A DNA stretch of 64,000 nt from assembly GCF_000014005.1 (NCBI RefSeq), contig NC_008009.1:2790001-2854000 (forward strand), in the 5' to 3' direction. The position numbers were made by a program, and so were the translations under genes. Shown one piece after another: positions 35,771 to 43,531 of the stretch. Source of the stretch: Candidatus Koribacter versatilis Ellin345. GTDB lineage: Bacteria; Acidobacteriota; Terriglobia; Terriglobales; Acidobacteriaceae. A model generated the notes under the pieces. The model searched no databases and was not told the DNA's origin. It was given only the letters and a program-made list of their open reading frames with translations. Position 1 is the first letter of the stretch; each line of letters opens with the position of its first letter.

Positions 35771-37525
35771 GTGGAGAACCGACAGCTCGCCAACATCTTT
35801 TACGAGACCGCCGACCTCATGGAGGTCCAGGGCGACGACCCCTTCCGCATTCGCTCCTACCGCCGCGCCGCCGAAGCCCTCGAAAGTCAGCCCACCCAGA
35901 TCGCCGACATCATCTCCGACGACAAAGCCGTCCTCGCCATTCCCGGCATCGGCAAAGGCATGCTGCTAAACCTCCAGGAAATTTTCCGCGAAGGCCGTCT
36001 GAAGCTCCATGCCGAGCTCCTCGAAAAATATCGCCCCTCGATGCTCGAGCTATTGAAGATTCAAGGCCTCGGCCCCAAGACCATCGCACTCATCTGGAGC
36101 GCCTTCCAGGTCAGCGACCTCGCCGGCGTCGAAACCCTCGCGCGCGAGGGCAAACTCCGCACCCTGCCCCGCTTGAGTGAAAAGACTGAGCAGAAGATTC
36201 TCAAGTCCATCGAGACCTATCGCAGCATCTCCGGCCGCTTCCTCATAGACACCGCCGACCAGACCGCCGAGAAAATGATCGCCCACCTCCGAGAGGTGAA
36301 AGGCGTGGAGAAGATCACGCCCGCCGGATCCCTACGCCGTGGCCGCGAAACCGTCGGCGATCTCGACATCCTCGTCACCGGCCCCTGCGCCAAAAACGAG
36401 CAACAGCGCGACGCCGTTATCGAGCACATCCTCAAATTTCCCGGCATCCTCGACATCCTCGTCAAGGGCGAGAACAAGGTCAGCTTCAAACTTCGCACCG
36501 GCATGCAGGTAGATGTCCGCATCCTTCCCCCCGAGTCGTTCGGTGCTGCGATGCAATACTTCACCGGCTCCAAGAACCACAACGTCACGTTGCGCCAGCG
36601 CGCTCTCAAGATGGGCTATACCCTCAACGAGTACGGTCTCGCCAAGCTCGACGACAATTCGATCGTCGCCAGCCATACCGAAGATGAGATCTACGCCAAG
36701 CTCGGCCTCGACTGCCCTCCTCCAGAAATGCGCGAGAACTGCGGCGAAATCGAACTTGCCGACAAACACGAACTCCCGTGCCTTATCGAAGAGAAAGATA
36801 TCCGCGGCGACGTCCACATGCACACCGTCGAAACCGACGGACGCAACACCATCGAGGAGATGGCTCAAGCTGCGAAAGCTCGCGGCTATGAATACATCGC
36901 CATCACCGACCACTCCAAGAACCTCGCCATGGCCAACGGCCTCGATGACAGGCGCGCATTAGAGCACATCAAGCGCATCCGCCGCGCCAGCGATCAGCTC
37001 GAAGGCATCACCATCTTCGCCGGCATCGAATGCGACATCCTCGCCGACGGCGCCATGGATCTCTCCGACGAAGTCCTGGCCCAAATGGACATCGTCATCG
37101 CCAGCGTCCACTCCCATTTCTCACAGGAGCGCGCCGAGATGACCGAGCGCGTCCTCAAAGCCATCGCCAATCCGCACGTCAGCCTCCTCGGCCATCCCAC
37201 CGGTCGCCTGCTCCTCCGCCGCGACGCCTACGCCCTCGACATGGACGCCGTGATGAAAGCCGCCGCCCAGCACAGAGTCGCCATGGAACTCAACGCCAGT
37301 CCCGATCGCCTCGACCTCAGCGACGTCCACCTCCGCATGGCCCGCGAGCGCGGCATCCCGTTAGTCATCAACACCGACGCCCACCACACCTCGCACTTCG
37401 ATCTTCTGAAATACGGCATCCTGCAAGCCCGCCGCGCCTGGCTCACAAAGAAAAATGTGCTGAACACGCTACCGATAGAAAAGTTCAAACAAGCGCTCAA
37501 GAAAGATTGGTCTTCTGCCGCATAA
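35771..37525 (+). CDS. polX: Family X DNA polymerase with PHP domain
   Basis: 584 residues. An N-terminal helix-hairpin-helix domain (8-kDa-like, about 1-90) and further HhH (IQGLGPKTIALIW) precede the polymerase palm GSLRRGRETVGDLDI (186-200), which contains the metal-binding DxD. The C-terminal PHP domain (about 355-575) has GDVHMHTVETDG, ITDHS, GIECDI and NTDAHH, the metal ligands of a 3'-5' exonuclease/AP-endonuclease. It is a repair polymerase. The start is GTG. Confidence 0.95.
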   Translation: MENRQLANIFYETADLMEVQGDDPFRIRSYRRAAEALESQPTQIADIISDDKAVLAIPGIGKGMLLNLQEIFREGRLKLHAELLEKYRPSMLELLKIQGLGPKTIALIWSAFQVSDLAGVETLAREGKLRTLPRLSEKTEQKILKSIETYRSISGRFLIDTADQTAEKMIAHLREVKGVEKITPAGSLRRGRETVGDLDILVTGPCAKNEQQRDAVIEHILKFPGILDILVKGENKVSFKLRTGMQVDVRILPPESFGAAMQYFTGSKNHNVTLRQRALKMGYTLNEYGLAKLDDNSIVASHTEDEIYAKLGLDCPPPEMRENCGEIELADKHELPCLIEEKDIRGDVHMHTVETDGRNTIEEMAQAAKARGYEYIAITDHSKNLAMANGLDDRRALEHIKRIRRASDQLEGITIFAGIECDILADGAMDLSDEVLAQMDIVIASVHSHFSQERAEMTERVLKAIANPHVSLLGHPTGRLLLRRDAYALDMDAVMKAAAQHRVAMELNASPDRLDLSDVHLRMARERGIPLVINTDAHHTSHFDLLKYGILQARRAWLTKKNVLNTLPIEKFKQALKKDWSSAA

Positions 37526-37535
37526 CCCCAAGCTC

Positions 37536-37588
37536 TGTCATCCTGAGCGGAGAGCGCAAAGCGCTCGCAGTCGAAGGACCCCTATCTC
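37536..37588. repeat. Type-B intergenic repeat (GTCATCCTGAGCGGA...GTCGAAGGACCCCTAT)
   Basis: Shares TCTGTCATCCTGAGCGGAG and AGTCGAAGGACCCCTATC with the copy at 39601-39657. The two differ mainly in the variable centre. Confidence 0.6.
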
Positions 37589-37726
37589 CTCCCAAATCTC
37601 TCCCCTCTGCGAAGCCTGCGCCGCAGTCAGCGCCACTTCCCTTTTCCAAGTACCGCGCAACATAAATCTTCTTCACTGCCTCCAATCGGCAGTATCCTTG
37701 CCCATCATCGGCGCAAAGGAGGCCCT

Positions 37727-38305
37727 ATGCCCGAGACCAATTCCGCTACAAGCAAAGCTCAAGAGCCCGAGTACGACGCTGGTCACGTCCCCATGACCGA
37801 GGAGATGGATGACGCGAAACACCGCTTGCCACCCATGGCTCCGGTGCTGATCGCCTTGGCCGTCATCGCGCTGGTCATTGGGATTGCGGCCTATCTCTTC
37901 CGCGCTAAGCCCCTTGCGAACGGCACCATCAAAGACGTCGTGGCCGTCGAGCTCAATACCCACGACACCAGCTTCGTGGCCATCAACGTCCGACTCAACA
38001 ACATCAGCAGCGACACTCTCTATATCAAGGCGATCAAAGCCGAGATCGTCACGCCCTCCGGCAGTTTTGTGGACGACGCCGCCAGCGCCACCGACTATCC
38101 GCGCTACCTCGCTGCCTACCCCGATCTCAAAAGCGCTGTCGGTGAACCCCTGAAAGTGGAAACCAAAATTGCCCCCGGCACCTCTGCGGAAGGCAGCGTT
38201 CTGGTCACGTTCCCGGTTACGAAAGAAGTTTTCGACAAGAACACCGGCCTGACCGTCACCATCATTCCCTACGACCACCCATCCATCAACATCACGAAAC
38301 GATAG
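37727..38305 (+). CDS. Unknown membrane-anchored protein, single N-terminal helix
   Basis: 192 residues. A charged N-terminus is followed by one membrane helix (about 38-62, VLIALAVIALVIGIAAYLF) and a beta-rich C-terminal domain (about 70-190). Text such as FVAINVRLNNISSDTLYIKAIKAEIVTPSG and SVLVTFPVTKEVFD resembles LEA/DUF4352-type immunoglobulin-like domains. The function is unknown. AAAGGAGG lies 5 bases before the ATG. Palindromic repeats follow and may terminate the transcript. Confidence 0.75.
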   Translation: MPETNSATSKAQEPEYDAGHVPMTEEMDDAKHRLPPMAPVLIALAVIALVIGIAAYLFRAKPLANGTIKDVVAVELNTHDTSFVAINVRLNNISSDTLYIKAIKAEIVTPSGSFVDDAASATDYPRYLAAYPDLKSAVGEPLKVETKIAPGTSAEGSVLVTFPVTKEVFDKNTGLTVTIIPYDHPSINITKR

Positions 38306-38367
38306 GCTTTGTACCAAGACGATGGGTTCTCCTATCTGGGCCACAGGCTGCGCATCAGGACGATAGC

Positions 38368-38440
38368 TTTGTATCAGGGCAGCGCTTCAGCGCTGCCGAA
38401 CGACTCCCCAAAAAAATCAGGGGCTTCAGCCCCTGATTTT
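38368..38440. repeat. Type-A double-hairpin repeat, possibly terminating the upstream gene
   Basis: TTTGTATCAGGG is followed by the perfect hairpin GGCAGCGC-TTCA-GCGCTGCC (38378-38397), a spacer, and a second perfect hairpin AAAATCAGGGGC-TTCA-GCCCCTGATTTT (38413-38440). The same arrangement recurs at 39877-39940 and, inverted, at 48209-48271 and 48410-48475. Confidence 0.7.
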
Positions 38441-38559
38441 CACTGCTTCTTCGTCAACCACCGCCGCTTATGCGGCTCGTGCCCCGGCTTCACATCGTCG
38501 TACTTCAAAATACTGATCGACCCGTCCACCTCGATCATCCGCGACCGTACCGTTCCAAC
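38440..38559 (-). pseudogene. Probable gene remnant (C-terminus, DUF421-like?)
   Basis: On the minus strand, an in-frame stretch between two stops encodes MIEVDGSISILKYDDVKPG followed by a basic tail ending in LTKKQ. Internal codon use and composition look protein-like, and the pattern DGSxSxLKYxDVKPG resembles the end of DUF421 (YetF-type) membrane proteins. There is no ribosome site. It lies downstream of the terminator of the neighbouring gene and abuts a repeat. A relic left by deletion is my reading; a true 32-aa gene is less likely. Confidence 0.35.
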
Positions 38560-38561
38560 TC

Positions 38562-38599
38562 AAACAAAAAGGCACGGAAGGAAGTAGCCCCTCCGTGCC
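38562..38599 (-). terminator. Intrinsic terminator after the coiled-coil membrane protein gene
   Basis: GGCACGGA (38571-38578)/TCCGTGCC (38592-38599). On the minus strand the stem is followed by TTTTTGTTTG. Confidence 0.75.
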
Positions 38600-38629
38600 T
38601 CTGTATCTCCGTAGTAAATGCCGTTGCGG

Positions 38630-39484
38630 CTATTTCGAAATCGGCTGCGGCGCGCCCTTCGGTGCGCTCAGATAGCCACTGACCTTGTCCTTGTCTACGC
38701 TCATCACCACGACCTCATACAGCATCTTGTCGCGGCCGGTGTAGAACTGCATCGGCTCGAACGCGGTCCGGTCTTTCTTTTCGATGGTGCGGTCGTCGGC
38801 GATCACGTTCATCGTGAACTTGCTCTTCTTCTTGTCCGACTTCTTCAACTCGAGACTTACCGTCCCCACCGGCTGCCGCTTGTTCTTCGCCAGCGTGAAC
38901 TCGTAAATGTTCCGGTCGCCTTTGTGCTTCAGGTACTCAAGATCGTCACTGTTGTGCGCGATCAACCCGCTCTGCACGTTCAAATCGCCAATCGTCGTTT
39001 CCAGCTTCTTCTTGGTCGCTTCGAGATCGGTCTTGGTGCTCGCCAAGTCGGTCTTGGTGCCGCCGAGGTCGGTTTTCACATTGCTGACCTCACCTGTCAC
39101 CTGCGAAAGCTGCGCGCCCTGCTCCTGCTGCGCCTTGTTCAGCTTCTCCGCCGACCGCTCCTGTTCGCGGCTCAATTGCTGGGTCTTGCGGGCCAGCTCG
39201 TCCGCCGTCATGCCCACCTTCTGCCCCAGCGCCTGCACCGAGTCCTTCAGGTTTGCCCGCGTGCTCCTCAGCGCATCCGACGTCTCCTTCAGCGATACCT
39301 CTTGCGACGCCAGCTTCCCTTCGGCCTTTTCCAGCCGCGTATGCATGTCGAACATCAGGTAGAGCGAAACCGCCACGTACAACCCAGCTACCGCCAGCAG
39401 GATATTGCGAATAATCGGGTTCATCCCCTCCGCAGCTTCGTGCGGCACGGACGTAGGTTGTGCGCCTGGATCTTCCAGCAACAT
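38630..39484 (-). CDS. Unknown membrane-anchored coiled-coil protein
   Basis: About 284 residues. A single helix (about 26-46, IIRNILLAVAGLYVAVSLYLMF) is followed by a long heptad-like coiled coil (about 50-165). The coil includes the tandem segment VKTDLGGTKTDLASTKTDLEATKKKL, in which KTDLxxT recurs. A compact C-terminal domain (about 170-280) contains RNIYEFTLAKNKRQPVGTVSLELKKSDKKKSKFTMNV-like text. The topology puts the coil outside the cytoplasm if the N-terminus is inside. The ATG at 39484 is preferred because CGAGGTG precedes it. The function is not recognised. Confidence 0.75.
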   Translation of the reverse strand: MLLEDPGAQPTSVPHEAAEGMNPIIRNILLAVAGLYVAVSLYLMFDMHTRLEKAEGKLASQEVSLKETSDALRSTRANLKDSVQALGQKVGMTADELARKTQQLSREQERSAEKLNKAQQEQGAQLSQVTGEVSNVKTDLGGTKTDLASTKTDLEATKKKLETTIGDLNVQSGLIAHNSDDLEYLKHKGDRNIYEFTLAKNKRQPVGTVSLELKKSDKKKSKFTMNVIADDRTIEKKDRTAFEPMQFYTGRDKMLYEVVVMSVDKDKVSGYLSAPKGAPQPISK

Positions 39485-39600
39485 TGAAAGCACCTCGAGC
39501 TATTGGGTTAGTGCCCTTCATTGTTCCTGTATGTGAAAGCAGTGTCAATGCTCGTCTGCGACACGAAAGGTAAAGCTTCGTCCCAGAACCTTAGTTCCCC

Positions 39601-39657
39601 GTTCTGTCATCCTGAGCGGAGCACGCGAAGCGGGCGGAGTCGAAGGACCCCTATCGC
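39601..39657. repeat. Type-B intergenic repeat
   Basis: Begins TTCTGTCATCCTGAGCGGAG and ends GGAGTCGAAGGACCCCTATC; the second copy of the 37536 element. It lies in the 459-base gap 39485-39943, which holds only repeats. Confidence 0.6.
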
Positions 39658-39729
39658 CTACCATCACCCTTTCTCGCTGATCGTCCCGCGGCCAGCCCGC
39701 CCAATCGCTCGCACCTCCACTGCCCTCTC

Positions 39730-39776
39730 CTGTCATCCTTGAAGAGCGTAGCGACGAAGGATCTGCTGTTCTGCCT
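39730..39776. repeat. Type-B-related repeat (GTCATCC...GAAGGATCTGCTGTTCTGCC)
   Basis: TGTCATCCTTGAAGAGCGTAG then CGAAGGATCTGCTGTTCTGCC. The second half recurs, inverted, inside the 48.3-48.6 kb duplications (GGCAGAACAGCAGATCC). Confidence 0.5.
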
Positions 39777-39804
39777 CGCTGCTGTTCTCCCCGCAAAAGA
39801 AAAC

Positions 39805-39940
39805 GGCGCGACCGAAGCCGCGCCACTCTTCCGTTCTGTATCTCGGCGCGACTGAAGCCGCGCCACTCTTTCCGTTTTGTATCAGGGCGCGGCTTTAGCC
39901 GCGCCGAACCGCTCGAGGGACAACCGGGGCTTCAGCCCTG
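39805..39940. repeat. Three successive type-A palindromes plus a GGGGCTTCAGCCCT hairpin
   Basis: Three near-identical 20-base palindromes lie at 39805-39824 (GGCGCGACCGAAGCCGCGCC), 39845-39864 and 39886-39905 (perfect, TTTA centre). They are separated by CACTCTT(T)CCGTT(C/T)TGTATC linkers, and a GGGCTTCAGCCC hairpin at about 39928 follows. This appears to be local multiplication of the type-A element. Confidence 0.7.
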
Positions 39941-39943
39941 CTA

Positions 39944-41281
39944 TCAGTCGTAATACTCCAGCCCCAAATGCGTGATCAAATCCTCGCCCTTCAGGTGCCG
40001 CAGCGTGTTCTTCAACTTCATCGACTGAATAAACAGATCATGCTCCGGATACAGCCCGTCCGGCGTCATCGGCGACTTCAAATAGAAACTCAGCCACTCC
40101 TGAATTCCAAGTGCGCGCAACGCTGACGAGCGCTTCGCCAGATCGAGGAACAGCACCAGATCAAGCACGATCGGGGCTGCCAGAATCGAGTCGCGGCACA
40201 GGAAATCGACTTTGATCTGCATCGGATACCCAAGCCATCCGAAGATATCGATGTTGTCCCAACCCTCTTTATTATCACCACGCGGCGGATAATAGTTAAT
40301 CCGAACCTTGTGGAAAATATTGCCGTACAGGTCAGGATACTTCTCCGGCTGAAGAATGTGCTCCAGCACCGACAGCTTCGACTCTTCCTTCGTCTTGAAC
40401 GATCCCGGATCATCCAGCACTTCGCCGTCGCGATTGCCCAGGATGTTCGTCGAATACCAGCCGCTCAGTCCCAGCATTCTCGCTTTGAAGCCCGGTGCCA
40501 GGATCGTCTTCATCAGCGTCTGCCCGGTCTTAAAGTCCTTGCCCGCGATCGGAGCATTGTTCTTCTTCGAGAGCTCCCACATCGCCGGAATATCCACCGT
40601 CAGGTTCGGCGCGCCATTCGCAAACGGCACTCCCTCCTGCAGCGCTGCGTAGGCATAGCACATCGAGGGCGCAATACTCTCATCGTTCTCGTGCATCGCC
40701 TTCTCGAGTTTCGCCACCGACTCATGTGTCGGCCCGCGCTCGATGTAAGTCTCCGTCGAACCGCACCACATCATTACCAGCCGCTCGACGCCGCTCTCTT
40801 TCTTAAAGTCGCGGATGTCCTGCCGAAGCTGCTCGGCAAGCTCCATCTTGTTCTTGCCCTTCTTCACGTTCGGGCCGTCAAGACGCTTCACATAGTTCCT
40901 ATCGAAGACAGCCTTGCGCGGCTTGATCTCCGACAGCAGCGGCCTCACCTGCTCAAGCAGGCTCTTTTCCAACACGCCGGCTTTGTTCGCGGCTTCGTAC
41001 ATGTTGTCTTCGAAAATGTCCCAACCCGTGAAAACCAGGTCGTCGAGCTTCGCCAATGGAACGAACTCGTTAATCTTCGGCGAGCGGCCATCAGTACGCT
41101 TGCCCAGCCGCACCGTGCCCATCTGCGTCAGTGAGCCGATCGGTTTTGCCAGTCCCTTGCGGACCGCTTCCACGCCGGCCACGAAGGTCGTTGCCACGGC
41201 GCCCATGCCCGGCATCATGATGCCGAGCTTTCCAGTCGCCGGCTGAAGTTCTCCGGCGGCCTGCTTCTCTTTATCGCTCAT
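39944..41281 (-). CDS. ino1: Myo-inositol-1-phosphate synthase
   Basis: 445 residues of the INO1/MIPS family. KLGIMMPGMGAVATTFVAGVEAVR is the NAD-binding turn, NGAPNLTVDIP and AGKDFKTGQTLMKTILAPGFKAR are the conserved catalytic core (Lys residues), and GNRDGEVLDDPGSFKTKEESK and DSILAAPIVLDL follow. It converts glucose-6-phosphate to inositol-3-phosphate (NAD+ as cofactor). The product could feed inositol phospholipids or a compatible solute. It appears monocistronic. Confidence 0.93.
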   Translation of the reverse strand: MSDKEKQAAGELQPATGKLGIMMPGMGAVATTFVAGVEAVRKGLAKPIGSLTQMGTVRLGKRTDGRSPKINEFVPLAKLDDLVFTGWDIFEDNMYEAANKAGVLEKSLLEQVRPLLSEIKPRKAVFDRNYVKRLDGPNVKKGKNKMELAEQLRQDIRDFKKESGVERLVMMWCGSTETYIERGPTHESVAKLEKAMHENDESIAPSMCYAYAALQEGVPFANGAPNLTVDIPAMWELSKKNNAPIAGKDFKTGQTLMKTILAPGFKARMLGLSGWYSTNILGNRDGEVLDDPGSFKTKEESKLSVLEHILQPEKYPDLYGNIFHKVRINYYPPRGDNKEGWDNIDIFGWLGYPMQIKVDFLCRDSILAAPIVLDLVLFLDLAKRSSALRALGIQEWLSFYLKSPMTPDGLYPEHDLFIQSMKLKNTLRHLKGEDLITHLGLEYYD

Positions 41282-41481
41282 CTATCTAGTCCGTCCCTGA
41301 TATGAGTTCCAAAACTGTTAGTTTCTCACACGCGATAGGGGTTTGCGAACCCACCACCGCTGGGAAGCGCATATCCAGTGTCGAAACGCGACTTCGTACC
41401 CTTAAGCCGCACCATCGAACATTGTTTTGTGATAAGGAATCCCGCTTCCCTGCAGCTCTTTGGCGTGCTTTCATCTTCACC

Positions 41482-42336
41482 ATGGAACAGAAAGTCGCTC
41501 TCATCACCGGCGCCTCCAGCGGTTTCGGCCTGCTCACCGCCGTTGAAATGTCTGCTGCCGGTTATCGCGTCGTCGCCACAATGCGTAATCCGGATCGCCG
41601 CTCCAAGCTCGACGAAGCATTGGCCGCCCGCAACCCATCGACACCCATCGATGTCCGCCAACTCGACATCACCGACTCCGCCGCGATCCCCCGAGTCATT
41701 GACGAAGTTGTCGCTACGCACGGCCGCATCGATGTCCTCGTCAATAACGCCGGTTTCGCCCTTGCCGGGTTCCTCGAAGACATCTCCCTCGACGAACTCC
41801 GCCGTCAATTCGATACCAATTTCTTCGGCCACGTCGCCGTTACCAAGGCCGTTCTGCCCGTCATGCGCCGCCAGCGCAGCGGCCACATCATCATGATCGG
41901 CTCCATCTCCGGACGCTGCGCCCCGCCCGTCATCGGCTCCTATGCCTCATCTAAATGGGCACTCGAAGGTTGGAGCGAAGCTCTCCGCATCGAGACCCAA
42001 GCCCTCGGCATTCAGGTCGTCATGATCGAACCCGGCTCCTACGACACCGATATCTGGACCCGCAATGCGCAGCTCGGCAGCTTCGCTCTCCATCCCGATT
42101 CCCCCAACCACGCCCGCGGCGCCCGCTTCTCCGAGCACGTACAGAAGGGCATCCACCGCGCCGATCCGCGCCAGGTCGCCCAACTAATCCTCCGCATCGC
42201 GCAAACCCCGCACCCCAAGCTTCGCTACGTCACCGGCAAAGACGCAAAAATGCAACTCATATTGAAAAACGTCCTGCCGTGGCGCCGCTATGAAAAACTT
42301 GCCGCGAAGTTTATGAAGATCGACCAGGCGGATTAA
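41482..42336 (+). CDS. Short-chain dehydrogenase/reductase
   Basis: 284 residues starting MEQKVALITGASSGFG (the TGxxxGxG cofactor motif). It has NNAG (NNAGFALAG), catalytic Ser in IGSISG and YASSKWA (YxxxK). The C-terminal extension (about 230-284) is typical of classical SDRs acting on lipophilic alcohols or ketones. The ATG at 41482 is chosen because the protein aligns from there; the 180 upstream in-frame bases do not look coding. Confidence 0.9.
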   Translation: MEQKVALITGASSGFGLLTAVEMSAAGYRVVATMRNPDRRSKLDEALAARNPSTPIDVRQLDITDSAAIPRVIDEVVATHGRIDVLVNNAGFALAGFLEDISLDELRRQFDTNFFGHVAVTKAVLPVMRRQRSGHIIMIGSISGRCAPPVIGSYASSKWALEGWSEALRIETQALGIQVVMIEPGSYDTDIWTRNAQLGSFALHPDSPNHARGARFSEHVQKGIHRADPRQVAQLILRIAQTPHPKLRYVTGKDAKMQLILKNVLPWRRYEKLAAKFMKIDQAD

Positions 42337-42393
42337 CCGGGTACGCTCCGAATCGAAATCCACCTCTCCTTCATCGAATAATTTTCGACAGCC

Positions 42394-43458
42394 ATGCACC
42401 TATTCGACCCGCTCCACATCCGCTCTCTTACGCTGAAGCACCGCGTCGTCGTTTCTCCCATGTGCCAATACAGCAGCCAGGACGGTTTCGCCAGCGACTG
42501 GCACCTCGTTCAGCTCGGACGCTTTGCCGTCGGCGGCGCTTCCCTCGTCTTCACCGAAGCCAACGCCGTCACGCCTGAGGGCCGCATCAGTCCCTCCGAT
42601 CTCGGCATCTGGAAAGACGACCACATCGAGCCCCTCGCCCGCATCGTGCGATTCATCAAGCAGCAAGGCGCGTATGCCGGCACCCAACTGGCGCACGCCG
42701 GGCGCAAAGCCAGCACCGCTGAACCGTGGAACGGGGGCCGCGGCCTCACCGAAGACCAAGGCGGCTGGCAAGACGTTTACGCCCCCAGCGCCATTCCCTT
42801 CAATGACACCTATATTCAACCAGTCGCACTCGACAAGCCCGGTATCCAGCGCATCGTCGCAGCGTTCGGCGCCGCCGCGCAGCGCGCGTTACTCGCCGGT
42901 TTTGAAGTCGTAGAAATCCACGGCGCACACGGCTACCTCGCCAACGAATTCCTCTCCCCACTCTCGAACCAACGCACCGACGAATACGGCGGCTCCTTTG
43001 AAAACCGCACCCGCTTCGTGCGTGAAGTTACAGAAGCCATCCGCCGCGTCTGGCCGGAACGCCTGCCCCTCTTCATGCGTGTCTCCGCGACAGACTACGC
43101 CCCCGGGGGATGGACCATCGAGGAATCGGTCGAGCTTGCGCGCATCGTTAAACCACTGGGCGTCGATCTAATCGACACCTCTTCCGGCGGCCTTATCGGC
43201 GGCGTGCAGATCCCCGTCGGCCCCGGCTATCAAGTCAACTTCGCTGACCGCATCCGCCGCGAAGCAGGCATCCTAACCGGCGCCGTCGGCATGATCACCA
43301 GCCCCGCACAAGCCGACCAGATCGTCCGCAACGGCAACGCCGATGTAGTCTTGCTCGCCCGCGAACTGCTGCGCCACCCCAACTGGCCACTGAGCGCAGC
43401 CCGCACGCTCAACCAAAAGATCGACTGGCCCAGACAGCACATCCGCGCCGCCAACTAG
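42394..43458 (+). CDS. NADH:flavin oxidoreductase, YqjM-type Old Yellow Enzyme
   Basis: 354 residues with MHLFDPLHIRSLTLKHRVVVSPMCQYS (the Cys of YqjM that tunes FMN), TQLAHAGRKAS, EIHGAHGYLANEFLSPLSNQRTDEYGGS and the C-terminal phosphate-binding region VGMITSPAQADQIV. It reduces activated C=C bonds of enals, enones and nitro compounds with NADPH. It follows the SDR gene by 57 bases, and co-transcription is likely. Confidence 0.94.
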   Translation: MHLFDPLHIRSLTLKHRVVVSPMCQYSSQDGFASDWHLVQLGRFAVGGASLVFTEANAVTPEGRISPSDLGIWKDDHIEPLARIVRFIKQQGAYAGTQLAHAGRKASTAEPWNGGRGLTEDQGGWQDVYAPSAIPFNDTYIQPVALDKPGIQRIVAAFGAAAQRALLAGFEVVEIHGAHGYLANEFLSPLSNQRTDEYGGSFENRTRFVREVTEAIRRVWPERLPLFMRVSATDYAPGGWTIEESVELARIVKPLGVDLIDTSSGGLIGGVQIPVGPGYQVNFADRIRREAGILTGAVGMITSPAQADQIVRNGNADVVLLARELLRHPNWPLSAARTLNQKIDWPRQHIRAAN

Positions 43459-43469
43459 TTACGTAAATG

Positions 43470-43506
43470 TGGGGCCCCACCCTTCCCGAAGGGAGGGTGG
43501 GTGGCA
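43470..43506. repeat. GC-rich bulged hairpin, repeat-like
   Basis: GGGGCCCCACCCTTCCC-GAA-GGGAGGGTGGGTGG forms a strong, slightly bulged stem between convergent genes. It lacks a following T-tract on either strand, so it is listed as an intergenic repeat and not as a proven terminator. Confidence 0.45.
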
Positions 43507-43531
43507 AAAAGGTAGGGAGTTTTAGCTTTTT

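Noticed and set aside
43470-43506. GC-rich hairpin as a terminator for the OYE or kinase gene
   Set aside because: No T-tract follows on either strand; kept as a repeat.
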